NCBI GenBank assembly: GCA_037974665.1
Contig: CM075766.1
Coordinates: forward strand, 46,675,569-46,739,568
Direction: 5' to 3'
Length of the DNA stretch: 64,000 bases
Source: Ehretia macrophylla
Taxonomy: Eukaryota; Streptophyta; Magnoliopsida; Boraginales; Ehretiaceae
Below, piece by piece: positions 1-11,617 of this stretch. Positions within the stretch are counted from its first letter, which is position 1. Each line of letters opens with the position of its first letter. The notes under the pieces were generated by a model. That model did not search any database, had not been told where the DNA came from, and saw only the letters and a program-made list of their open reading frames with translations. The translations under genes were made by a program, and so were the position numbers.

Positions 1-2903
1 ATTCGTGCATGGGATATTCTTCTTGTCGTTATTGTGTGGTATTAATGACATCTACAGTAACTTTGCTTCAGTCTTTATTGGTATTATCTCGGCGCTTTTG
101 GTTGGAATTTTATTCTTTTTCGGTATTCGTGTCAACGGGATTCTTGTGTGGTATCTACATTTGAGCCTTTATTCAGCATTACTACTTGGAATTTCTTCTT
201 AAACTTCCCTATTGGTTATCTTGATTAATATACTTGCTCAGCAGTTGAAGAAGATTAGTCAGAGTTGGATTTCAGTGGATGCAGAGTTCTATTGGAAGAA
301 GAATTGCGAGGACGCAATTGTTTTAAGGGGGGAAGGACGTGATACCCCGAACCTGGCATATATTTAATAGCATTTAAAGTTCATTTAAATTGCATTTTAT
401 TGACCTTTCACCTTCTTTGACTAAACTAGTTGACTTTTCATCTACATTGACCAACTAGGACAATGTGGGAATTTTTGAAATGTTTAATAAAGGGCAAACT
501 TGGGATTAGAAATAAAAAAATGCAATCTTAAGTTAGTCAAATTTTGGGTCAACTTTGGAATTAAATCTGAACCAATTGGAGAAGAGTTAGGTAGCAAATT
601 ATATATGGTTGGAAAGCTCTATGAGTCTAGTTTCTGAGGCTTCAAACCGTTCATGAATTGGAGTTTTCTAGAAGAAGTTATGGCCGTTTTCGTAAGGTCG
701 CGCATAGCTGTTTTGGTTTAGCGGGTTGACCGAAGCTTTGACCATTTCAACTTGTCATCTTATATATGCATAATACATTATAAAACAGGCGAAAATCTGG
801 AAAAAAAAATAGAAAGGGCCAAAACCATAGGAGAAAAAGAAAAAAAAAAGATTTCAACCTTCAAATCTTCAAATCTTCGCGTGAGCTTGCACGAGGTTGT
901 TTCTGAGGCATCCAACGTGGTTTTCCTAGCGTCTAGTAGCGTCTAAGGTGAGGGTTTCATCGTTATTTGCGCATTTGAAAAATGTATGTCTAAACTTTAA
1001 TTTTTAGAACTTATGCGTAGATTGTTGTTTTAATTGTTTTGTTGTTTAAAGAATGTTCCTTGTTGATTGTAGAACATGTATTTATAGCTTTTTAGCATTT
1101 TCTGCTGTTGAAAATCGAAATTGCAATTTAAATTGATTAATGAATAGTAATTAATGAATAGTAAACCTTTGAAAAGATAAAGTTGCGTTGTTATGCTGTC
1201 TGTTGATGTAGAAATCTGCTAGGTATGCTAGAATGTCTAAATGCATGATTTGTTTAGGTTGCGTAATGAAAAAAATGAGAAAAACGGCTTAGGGAAAGTC
1301 AGGGTCGTTTAGGTCGAGTTTGGCATTTTCTCTTTTTGCGTGTTGGTATTGTTTCGGAAGGCCATGGAAGCACTTTTGGTGCAATTATGGTGCAATTATG
1401 GCGTTGGTTGGGTGTTTGGTTGGTATAGTTGTAGTTCAAACGAGCAAAGGCGGAAATCGGGGCTTTGCGCGAATTCTAGGGTAATGTAGGGTTTCGGGGT
1501 CCTTAGACGTGCCTTATGATGACCTAGGAGGATTGGCGAAGTCGGTTTCCAGAACTCGTGGCTCGTTTGGAAATGGTAGTATTTTGGTAGTTGGGGCCAA
1601 TTTGTGATTTGCTTGTTATCTTGATATTATGCCTATAGAATGCTTAAGGTTGCTTGGTATACTTGTTTAATTGGTGTTATTGTTGCTTATTATTGCTTGT
1701 TATGCTTGAAAAGTTAATTGAATGTTAGTATTGATTGTGATTGCTTGTTATCTCGTTTGTTGTCACTAGTTTGTATTGTTGTGCTATCGCTCGTTTATTG
1801 CCTTGTATCGAGTCTTGCATTGCATAGTGTCTCGCGCGTGAGTGATGGGCCTCTCTGGGTAGCCTCAGGTTGCCAGTGTTGGTTGCTCTAGCTCCGCTGC
1901 TATTCCCTTTCTCGCTTGGGTTGCCTCCCAGGGAGATTTTTTGGTCGTAGAATTGATGGATACTTCCGGGGTATTCCAAACTGGTGTTATAAGGTGATTG
2001 CGCGCTTATTGTCATCGTTGTCAACATCAAGCTCGAGATTGATGTATCGCTCGTGAAATGGTACATTGCTCGTATGAGTGAACCATAGCCTTCAGAGTGT
2101 GGTATAGCTTTGAATGGTTGTGTTAATGCTTTCAATAATTGCTTATTGTATTGATTGTTTGTCTTGGTTGCTTATTTATCAGTTATATTGCTTAACTGTC
2201 TTATTTGCATTACACGACTTTCTTTCTCTCCAATTCGATATCTGTCTCGCCCTCACTGAGTATACGTGTTGTGTATACTCACTCCTCACCACCACATTTC
2301 AGGAAATGTCATGTTAGCTGGAAAGTTCGTGATTTCGTGAAAGTTCGTTGCCTGAAGAGTTGTCTTGCGTGCCTATGTGGCTTGAGTGTTGAAGTTGTAA
2401 AGATATTTGTTTTCATATGTTGTAGGTATTTATTGCTAAAAGAAATGTAATTTAAATTTAGCTAAGTAGTTGAGGTGAATTGATAAGCTAGTTTATGTAA
2501 TCAGTTAGCATAGCTTATCTTCAATGCATGTTTGTAATGTCCAAAGGAAAATAGTTAGAATGGCATGATAGTTTATTTTATGCAGTAGCTTAGTATGGTT
2601 TAATTGTCTAGTTTGAATGTACTGGTCAAAAATGAAAAGAGATAGGTTAGCTTTTAAATTGGAAATGTATGTATACCTGCTAAGTTTAATTGTTGAAAAC
2701 CGAGGCTCGGATGGCCTTGAGGAAGTTTTGTCTGGTTGGACACGGCGTTGGTCCATTTAAATGCTATTGCAGGTTTTATATTTTGATTAGAAATAGGGGA
2801 GACTCCGTCCGTTTTCCCTGAAAATTATGCCCGGGTTTGGATTTGGGTTGTGATTAGATTGATTGATAGAACTCCCGATCTCGAGAGGGATCGGGGTGTT
2901 ACA
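1..2903 (+). mobile_element. 3' part of a Ty3/gypsy-type LTR element with 3' LTR
   Basis: Positions 1-337 are the end of an internal region and finish in a purine-rich tract (about 325-337) directly before the LTR. The 3' LTR runs from about 338 to 2903 (roughly 2.57 kb) and ends in GGGGTGTTACA. It matches the solo LTRs at 22234-24734 and 49439-52023 over its length. The internal part resembles, on the sense strand, the internal regions of the minus-strand elements at 37100-38142 and 47896-48985 (shared pieces such as GGTATTCGTG and GGGATTCTT), so it belongs to the same non-autonomous group. The element sits in the 5' LTR of the next element: the bases after it (GTCCTCCTGTG) continue a sequence found uninterrupted at about 8290. 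Its 5' half is outside the window. No pol domain is visible in the part seen. Confidence 0.85.
338..2903 (+). repeat. 3' LTR, family I (TGATACCCCGAACC type)
   Basis: Long terminal repeat of the element at the left edge, recognised by near-identity in start and end to two complete solo LTRs further right. It contains a short hairpin at 2258-2280 (GAGTATAC / GTATACTC around a 7-base loop) that is kept in the related LTRs. Confidence 0.85.
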
Positions 2904-3895
2904 GTCCTCCTGTGAATGATGTTTGATTATTGATTGATGATTGATGCCGGGAGATAGGCAGTTCTACTAGACTGTCCTCCTGTGAATGATGTTTATTATT
3001 ACTGCTGAGTCTTTGGTATGTGTGTGCCACCTCTCGGGCAGCATCGGACTGTCGGGTTGATAACGACATGACTACCAGAGACTACCTCCAGCTCGCATGA
3101 CGGAGGTGTCATGGAGGGAGAGGTTATTGAGGTACCTCGGGTGCATGAGTTTATGGGAGTCACAAGAAAGCTGTTATGATCGTGATGGCGTTTGGAGCTA
3201 CACCAGCTAGTGTATCCTTTATTGAATGGTCATTATAGATTATATGATGATAGTATTATTGATGTTATTGTGTGTTTACTTGCTCAAAGGATTATTTTAA
3301 AGGAGTATAGTGAATACTGTTAGAGATCTATCGGATCCTCACTAGGCTTATTTTATATAAGCTCACTCTCTATTATTGCATGCTTACAAGTGTATTTGAG
3401 CAGGATTACGGGTACGTGCCTCCTGAAGAAAAAAATGTGCCTTACGTGGATGAGTCTTATGTTCCGAAGTCTTATCCTTGATGTTGTATTGTTTTACTAT
3501 CTTTTATATTAACCTAGTTAACTTTTATATGCTTGGTGGTTTATAACGTATAAGATGTTGAAAAGATAATGAATTAGTTGATGCTATCTTAGTAGTCTTT
3601 CTTTTGTCTATGTTTAGGTTGCTAGGTTGGTATCAATATATTTTGCAATGTATATTAAGGTTCATGTATTATGTTGGAACGGAGGCGTATATCGAGGAAT
3701 AATTATTGTATAATATGGTTATGTTGTATGTTGTTATTTTATTAAGGAGTTGTTTGTTGTATGGTTTATGGAGTTGATGTATGATGTTCTAATGAGGTTG
3801 GTTTAGAGCCTCGGTATCCTATTTACTGTCGTTATACTGCCACAATTCCGTTGCATCCTGACTGATTATAGGAGGGGTCGAGTTGGGGCGTGACA
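2904..3895 (+). repeat. Remnant of 5' LTR, family IV
   Basis: This is the 3' portion of the 5' LTR and corresponds to the sequence from about 8288 onward in the 3' LTR. It starts abruptly where the left-edge element inserted and ends TGACA just before the primer-binding site. Confidence 0.8.
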
Positions 3896-3901
3896 TTTAA
3901 G

Positions 3902-3913
3902 TGGTATCAGAGC
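3902..3913 (+). other. Primer-binding site (initiator Met tRNA)
   Basis: TGGTATCAGAGC lies 6 bases after the LTR end. This is the usual plant gypsy/copia primer site complementary to initiator Met tRNA. Confidence 0.85.
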
Positions 3914-3969
3914 GCATGTTTAGCTGTCAGGCGAGGTATACTCGGGATGTGGGTAGTGGTCTAAGCATG

Positions 3970-4480
3970 CAAGTATGTATTAAGTGAAAGAAAAGTGAAA
4001 CATATGTTAATATGTTTATGTGATTAATTTAGTTATGTGTCTAACTTTCTATGTGATCAATATGCTTTATGTGTTAAGTGAACTAATATGGTCAATATGT
4101 TTTATGTGATAACGTGCCTTACGTACTCAATGTGTTGTAATTAATGTGCATTATGTGATTAATGTGTATTATGTGACAATTGTGTTTTATGTGATCAAAG
4201 TGCCTTGTGTGAAGTTAGTTGTTTTTGTGGTTTTAATTGGTTATAACTTGCTTATGTGAAACAACGTGCTTTAGGTGCTCAATGTATTTTAAGTGACCAA
4301 TGTGAGTTACATAATGAATTTGTCTTATCTGAAGTTTGTTGCTTATGTGACTTTAATTGTTTATAACTTACTTCTGTGATATAACTTGTTTATGTGATGT
4401 TGGCTTCTTATATGCTGAATTGTGTGTTATGTGATAATGTTGCATTGTATGATAATTGCGCCTTACATTGTACTTGTCTT
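3970..4480 (+). repeat. Degenerate minisatellite in LTR-element internal region
   Basis: Many imperfect copies of a unit of about 20-24 bases built on TTATGTGATNAATGTG occur one after another. Copies vary by substitutions and small length changes. The type of repeat matches stretches in the internal regions of the minus-strand elements further right (for example 37960-38070). Confidence 0.6.
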
Positions 4481-6628
4481 TCATATGATATAGTTTCAAA
4501 CATGTTTTAACTCGTGAGTGGCCTTTTAATGTCCAGGGTGGTTATAAGGGCTTTCGGAACTAGAGGTAGGCCGTGATTTTGAATTATTATTATTCTAGTA
4601 GTTTATCAGTGAGATTTTAGTTGTTATGTTTATGAATTTTAGTCTCAGTTTAATGGATCTGTTCTTGATGTTCCTTTAGCGAGAATGAAGTTGTTCGAGG
4701 AAAATAGCAATGTATCTTGATGATTATAATTACTTTTGTTGCCATGTTTAACTTATTATTACTTGGAGATGGATCATAAGTTGAGGTTTCTGTGAGGTTG
4801 TGATTAGACACTTTTGGAGTCTCAACTCAGATTATACTTTCTTGAGGTTATTTTAGAATGAATTTATTTGAGGAATTAGTGATGTATATTTGTGAATGGA
4901 ATGAAGTGTAGTATAACATGTGAGTATTTCTACTATTTGGGATTGCTATATTATTAATGGATATTTTGGAGTTTTGATCTTTAAACCTTGGAGACAATTG
5001 GAGTGATTCCTGACTAAAGTTACTTTATTCGAATATGTAATTGTTGGGAGATAGAATTATTTGAGGAAATAAGAATGCATTTTGGTGACTGAACATTTAC
5101 TTGCCTACATCGAGCTTTTGAGTTCTAGGTGGTATGACTTTCTAAATTGTTGATTGGGGATTCTCTTGTGTTATAATGGGTTAGTATGAATCTGTATTGT
5201 GTTATCAGATTTTGGAGTCTTCATTAGTTAACCTTATTGGGTAATCGGTGATTTATCTTGTTTAGTGATTGTTATGACTCCTTAGGATTCTCTAGATCTC
5301 CTTAGTGTCTTGTTTTGGAATAAGATAGATTGTAGGATTTGACTTGTTGGTGTTTAAGTGTGTAGGTGGGACACCCTTCTTGTACTTCATAATTCTATCA
5401 GTCTTATTATTATCTTTTACTCTATTCTCAATTATTTGAGAGAGAGTTACACTTTTTTAGCATATCAATTCTTTTTTTAAAGTTTTGCTTATTGGATTAA
5501 TGGATCCTATACTCATTTGACATTGTTTCTATTCTTAACATTCATATTTGCTTCTTATAGCAATGTCACTTATTGGAGTCAAAGTTTGAGATTTATATAT
5601 TTCATTCTATATCTCCAGCCATTGATTTCAATATTTCATTTCATCCTATTACTATTCATTTGAAAGTAATTTTTCCTTTGGTACACCATTTTACTTGTTC
5701 GAATTCCACTTGCTTGATGTACTCCCTACCTAAGTACATTATTGTCATTCTTGTTGATCCTTGTTAATCCTATTGTTTTATTATTAAATCCTGAGCCATT
5801 ACTTTGTTTGTAATTGTTCATTCAATATACTCGGCATTGTCCTTCTTATTTATACTTCTTTGGTTATTGTGTGCTGAGATACTCTTGCCACTCATGTTTT
5901 CTATTAAATTAATCTTCTCTTATTTCTTAATTTCATCTCGCCTCAAGTACAACTTACTTGTTGGTTCCTTGAACAATCATCGAGAATTGAAATATCTACT
6001 TGTTCAGAAATTTTTGTTCAACATACTCAGCACTGTTTTGACTCGTCATCATCCTTTGTTCGTACTTATTTAACTGATAGGTGCTGAGACATTTCTTATC
6101 TTAGTTATCATGCTTCCTTATTAAACTATTAACCTCTTGATTCTCTAACTTGTTTGACATCTTGTTCACTTGATTGTTGGCTCGAATATGATTTTTCATA
6201 TTCGTATTTCCTTGTAAATTTCATAAGAGCCATATTCTGACAAATGTCATTTTTGAGATATTCCCTTGATCAGTAATCATTCATGTTATCGTAAATGAGT
6301 TTTTAAACCCTCGGGGTGTTCATAGAGCTCTTTTGTATAGTAGGGGATGATTGATAATTAGTGGTGTCATGCTAAGACTTTGGAGTTGCGATTTCTTTCA
6401 TATGCAATATGATATTAGGTATGAGAGAATTATGAATTCAAGATTGCATTGGAATTATGATCATCAACTTATAGTCAACAGAGTTTGTTCTTTTGAGGTC
6501 TTTGGTTAGGTGTCATCCTAAGAGATAAATGAGAACTAAGAGAAGTATTGTTAAGTGTAACGATTGAGGATTTAATTGTCTGTCAATTCGAGAATTGCGC
6601 GGACGCAATTTTTTTAAGGGGGGGAGAA

Positions 6629-9056
6629 TGTGAAACCCCAATTTTCGTCTTTACTTCGATTTGCGTGTCTCTGCCTCGATTTTCGTGATTTGACCTGTTT
6701 ATGTGTTATAGGAGTTAGAATGTGGCAAATATGTGATTTATATTCCTAATACATGCTATGTGTGCATTCATAAAATTTTCATCAAAATCGGCATCAGAAA
6801 TTTTATCGACGATTTTTGTGAATAGTGTTTTAAACATCTTAAAACCTAGTCCTCTATTATTAATAGACCCATGTTTGATAAAAATTGATTATGAAACGGA
6901 ATAGTAATTTAAATAGACTTTTCGGGCGAAAAGTAGAGTTTTTGAGCCAAATAGTAATTTCTTCTAAACCCGATTCTTGCATTGACTTTCATTGACCTAG
7001 TATATATCAATATAAATGTATTTATATGTGATATTAAATGATTTTAGATTAATTGTGCATTCAAAAGACATTTGAAAATAAATAATATGACTTTTCACAT
7101 TCTTTTGCAGAAAATAGAGTTTTAAGCCGACTCGGGTGAAATTGTCTGAATGTAAAACTTCTTGTCATCTAAAAATAAACTACTTGAGATAGTTTAGGTA
7201 TTGCATAATTAATTTGAGGAAGAGTAGTCAAGAAAATGAATTAAAAGACAATAAAACACTAAAAATAATTAGTTTCCACCTTTGACTTTCTTTTATTTGT
7301 TGACCTTTGCTTAATATATAACCAACACACATTAAAACAACACAAAACACACTCATTTTACACACACATTACCGAAATTCCATGAGGGAGAAGAAAGAAG
7401 ACATTTTTCGAAGGTTTTCAAGAATTTTTCACAAAGATTTTGCAATTCAAATCCAAATCACTTCATTCAAAGTTTGATTTCACTTGTTGGGCATCTAGTC
7501 TACATGTTTCTTGCATCAAAACACATCAAATGTGAGACAAATATTCTAGATCTCAAAATTCATTTTTATGTTTTTGCTCATAACTGCATTTTGAATCGTT
7601 AGAATGTTAATTTGAAGTTATATTATTGATCAGTGCGTGCTAGGGATCGTTTATGTGTATCACTACGAAATTTGAGCTATTGTAGCGAAATTATTTATTT
7701 TTGGGTATTTAAAGTTGATAGTTTGGCTATTTGATGATTATCTTGAGTTGTTGTTGTTGGAATCGATTGTTGTTGATTTCTAAAAGTTTATTAATTACGT
7801 GGTAACGCCGTTATAATGCCGAATTTTCGATTGCGATGTTTGGGTGAAAATCTAAAAATTTCAGCCTCGGTGCATTGAGGTTTTAGGGTTGTTGGGCTTG
7901 ATTTTGATGTGTCTTGGTTAGTTTCAGAGAGGGCTAATGTAGTTGATTGAATGGGTAAGTGTTTGGAACTGATTTGGAGTTGTTTGGATTTGTAAAATGT
8001 AAGATATGATTATTTGAAGTTTAGGTTATCTTTCTTTAAATTGTTGAATTGAGCCTTAGTTGACTAGGTGCTATTTGAGTGATTGAATTGTAAGTTGTTA
8101 ATGGTTAGATTAGGGTTAGATTACGTGTTTCATGCATGATAAGTTGGATGGCCTACTTTGTCATCTAACTTAGTTGTTTGCTGTTTAATTAATTACTTGA
8201 TGTTATATTGATGTTATATTGATGTTACATTGATGAAAATTGATGATTATTGATTGATGAACCGGAAGATAGGCAATTCTGCTAGATTGTCCTCCTGTGA
8301 ATGATGTTTGATTATTGATTGATGATCGATGCCGGGAGATAGGCAGTTCTGCTAGACTGTCCTCCTGTGAATGATGTTTATTATTATTGTTGAGTGTTTG
8401 GTATGTGTGTGCCACCTCTCGGGCAGCATCGGGTTGTCGGGTTGATAACGGCATGACTACCAGAGACTACCTCCAGCTCGCATGACGGAGGTGTCATGGA
8501 GGGAGAGGTTATTGAGGTACCTCGAGTGCGTGAGTTTATGAGAGTCACAAGAAAGCTGTTATGATCGTGATGGCGTTTGGAGCTACACCTACTAGTGTAT
8601 CCTTTATTGAATGGTCATTATAGATTATGTGATGATAGTATTATTGATGTTATTGTGTGTTTACTTGCTCAAATGATTATTTTCAAGGAGTATAGTGAAT
8701 ACTGTTAGAGATCTATCGGATCCTCACTGGGCTTATTTTATATAAGCTCACTCTCTATTATTATATGCTTACAGGTGTATTTGAGTAGGATTACAGGTAC
8801 GTGCCTCCTGAAGAGGAAAATGTGTCTTACGTGGATGAGTCTTATGTTCCGGAGTCTTATCCTTGATGTCGTATTGTTTTACTATCTTGTATATTAACCT
8901 AGTTAACTTTTATATGCTTTGTAGTTTATAATGTATAAGATGTTGAAAAGATAATGAATTAGTTGATGCTATCTTAGTAGTCTTTCTTTTGTCTATGTTT
9001 AGGTTGCTAGGTTGGTATCAATATATTTTGCAATGTATATTAAGGTTCATGTATTA
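6629..9056 (+). repeat. 3' LTR, family IV, interrupted at its right end
   Basis: It begins TGTGAAACCCC directly after the polypurine tract and runs to 9056, where another LTR begins (TGTGATAACCC). By comparison with the 5' LTR about 240 bases of its end are not present here. It contains a short tandem array of a TTATATTGATG-like 12-base unit at about 8196-8235. Confidence 0.8.
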
Positions 9057-9625
9057 TGTGATAACCCGAACCCAGCATGCATTTAATGGCATTTAATTGC
9101 ATTTAATTAAGTGATATCTTAAATGTTAGCATTGAATTTCGTGTTTATTTTTTTTTAGTTAAACTTTCATTTCTAGCATTATTTTCATATTTCTTTCTGA
9201 AGTAATTAAATAATACTTGAGTTAATTATTTTAATGGAATATCAACTACTTTCATATTTATGTTAATCGGTTTTATTTTTCTTGCACCTTAATGCTCGGT
9301 TTTCAATTAAATGAAAAGTAGCTCCGAGCCGGAGTAAATTTTGAACTATGTTACATTTCGAAAATTATATTTTCTTAAATTCTTTGAGATTTAATTGTTA
9401 TTCTTTTATTGTCGCAAAGTGCATAGCATATCGAGAGTGATAGTTAGGAAATAATTTCTAGTCCTCAACAAATAGTGAAAACTAGTATTTAGTGTTTTAA
9501 TTTTAGTATCTTAGTTGTTGTTGATTAGAATTAAATTTGTGTTGGTTGTTTTAGCTTTAAAATGCAAGAAATAAGCCTAATTGACCAACTTAAGCAACCT
9601 TTGGCCAAGCCTTGACTATTTGACT
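9057..9625 (+). repeat. Partial LTR, family II (TGTGATAACCC type)
   Basis: It matches the first about 550 bases of the complete solo LTR at 30219-32713, then the similarity stops near 9620-9640 and mitochondrial-type sequence follows. Only the left part of the LTR is present, so this boundary is a rearrangement or the NUMT integration junction rather than a simple insertion. Confidence 0.75.
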
Positions 9626-10331
9626 CAATTAAAAAAAGGCTTCTATTCTTGTGAATTAGAAAGCATTGAGAAAACTTGTACATAGAACTTTCTATCTTTA
9701 TATATTTCTATTTTTCAAGGTCAGATAAGAAATGAGTTAGAGATGAGATAGAGTATTAATCTCCGTCTCTCTTAACTAATGAAAAATAGAAATTCTCTAA
9801 TTTTGGATGGGAATTAAAAGGCTCTCCGAGCCTTGCGTCAGATTGGATGAGTTCTGAAATTTGAGATATTCTTTTTTTAGAGAAATGGGTTTCTCTACTA
9901 TTTGAAGAAATTCGTTTCCATCTTTTTACACATGCTCTTTGTAGAGCCAAATTCAGTTTGTGAGAATTTATGGGTCCGGGTCCGAAACCAGAAGTGGTAG
10001 TTGGTGTAATATTGTTGCAGACGCGGCCGCCGCCTGAGAATTAGAGCAAGAAGCGCTCCCCCACTCTTGAGTGGTCAGCGGTTGAGCAAGATGAGCTGCT
10101 TCGTTTTCCATAAGAGATTGGGGGACAGGTTCCCCTGAGCCTTACCCGTCTCAATTTGAGATCGAGAGAGATCTCCTTTTCAGATTCTTAGGAATGTACA
10201 AATTCGCGCTTTGAATTGAGAAAAGAAAATGCTAGAGGCGGCTTGTCTGATTCAGATAGAATCAGATATCTTATTTTATTTATTTCACTTTCACTAGAAA
10301 TACTTGATTATAGAATCAAAAAGAGTGAATA
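9626..10331. other. Mitochondrial-type spacer without a recognised gene
   Basis: Between the LTR junction and the rps3 stub I see no known gene. A 64-codon minus-strand frame (9756-9950) is not recognised. Confidence 0.5.
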
Positions 10332-10358
10332 TGAAATTGGATTTCCTTTTCGTGCCAT
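10332..10358 (-). pseudogene. rps3: Stub of rps3 (first nine codons only)
   Basis: On the minus strand, 13 bases after the rps19 stop, an ATG opens a frame reading MARKGNPIS, which is the start of plant mitochondrial ribosomal protein S3 as I know it. After these nine codons the sequence no longer resembles rps3 exon 1. The usual plant order rps19-rps3 is therefore kept only to a recombination point near 10331, as is common where plant mitochondrial genomes rearrange. The following frame is open for a few more codons of unrelated sequence. The stub is non-functional. The identification rests on position plus nine residues. Confidence 0.7.
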
Positions 10359-10371
10359 ATGCGCTTAAACT

Positions 10372-10656
10372 TCACTTTTTCCCCATTTTTCATCCCGATC
10401 CAATATTTGTTCTCGAAAGTCTTCATTTCTGTGTAGAAGCAAACTCTCCAAATTTATGACCAATCTTTCCTTCAGTAATCTTACAACAAACATGAGTTTT
10501 TCCATTGTAAATTCCTACGGAGCAATCAACGAATTCCGGCGAAATTGAAGATCTACGTGACCAAATTTTCCTGTTCAAAAGAAGATCTTTCTTCTTCTTC
10601 ATTCTCAAGAGGAATGCATCAACAAAATTGCCCTTCCATATAGATCATCGTGGCAT
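10372..10656 (-). pseudogene. rps19: rps19 pseudogene, mitochondrial small-subunit protein S19
   Basis: Read on the minus strand from ATGCCACGA at 10656, this region follows plant mitochondrial S19 over its full usual length (94 codons plus stop). Recognisable stretches are [38 protein letters not shown] and SRTNIG. S19 sits in the head of the small ribosomal subunit. There are three premature TGA codons, at codons 4, 78 and 89, each where the family has arginine, so each fits CGA changed to TGA by a single C-to-T step. There is no net length change. The rps3 start lies just downstream, as in other plant mitochondria. The stops show the copy is dead and support a nuclear location with methyl-cytosine decay. 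Confidence 0.9.
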
Positions 10657-11617
10657 GAACTCAGAATTTCTTCGCTTCGATTCCGCTTCAATTAAAGCTA
10701 GCTGTTAATCCTTTTCCTTTTCCTCATTCATCATCCGTGGTCCTTTTTTCGGCCGCTCAAATGATTGACTATCTCTCTTTTTCTCTCTTTATACACAATA
10801 TCTTTATTTTAGTCGAAGACTGAGTACTGATTTTTGCTCGTAGTTCCTCTCTTGTTAGTATACTCGTGGTACTCGGTAGTGTGCTCGTGCAACAACGCTT
10901 ATGGCAGCTCGTAGCTATTTATGCATTAGAGTGCTGATATTTTTATTGCACGGTAGTTAGAAGCTCATAGATTCTCTCACGGTAGTAAGCTTACGGCGTG
11001 CTCGCACCAGTCGACTACAAGGCCCATGCGTTGCTGCAGTAATGGCAATAAGGAGACGAGTCGTGGTAATCTTAGCAATAGGGCTGAACGTTTCCTCACA
11101 ATCCTGCCCATATTTAAGAGTGAATCCCTTTGCCACTAAGCGAGCACTGGATCGCTCTTGTCAACCCCTTTAGAAAAGCCTTATTTTGATTCGCAAGTCT
11201 TAGAAATAGGCCAACACTTTTTTCTTATTAATTATCCATCCATCCCACTTGTTGGGATGTGCATTTGTTTAATCTAATGTTTACCAATGATAATTCAAAT
11301 AGCCAAAGACACTGTTAGTCACAGAGCCTTAGACCGGATCTGTTGTAACTAACAAATCTCTTTCTGGAACACGGAACTCCGCCCCCAGGAGGTCCTAATT
11401 CGATCGAAATTAGCTTACTTGAAATACTCCATGCTCTAATGATGAAGGTATTTTCCTAAATTCCAACATCTAAAATGATGATTTTGACTCAAAAAAGCAA
11501 GAACTTTGATTCATCATCTAGTTCTAGGTTCAGAGAGAAACCACTTTCCCTATTGACAAACCACTACAAGCCACTCATTTTTTGCTCAAAGTAGCAAATT
11601 GAATTTCATTTTAAACA

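Larger units (their letters stand above)
2904..9056 (+). mobile_element. Non-autonomous Ty3/gypsy-type LTR element (family IV)
   Basis: The 3' part of the 5' LTR (2904-3895) is followed after 6 bases by a primer site TGGTATCAGAGC (3902-3913), complementary to the 3' end of initiator Met tRNA. The internal region (about 2.7 kb) ends in a polypurine tract at 6616-6628, and the 3' LTR begins TGTGAAACCCC at 6629. The two LTRs can be compared over about 750 bases and differ by roughly 4% by eye, so the copy is not recent. No gag or pol motif is visible in the internal region, which is AT-rich and holds degenerate short repeats, so it looks like a carrier needing proteins from elsewhere. It is interrupted by other LTR elements at both ends. 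Confidence 0.8.

Noticed and set aside
3500-4500. Possible CRISPR-like regular repeats
   Set aside because: Repeat units vary in length and sequence with no unique spacers, and they sit inside an LTR element of a plant.
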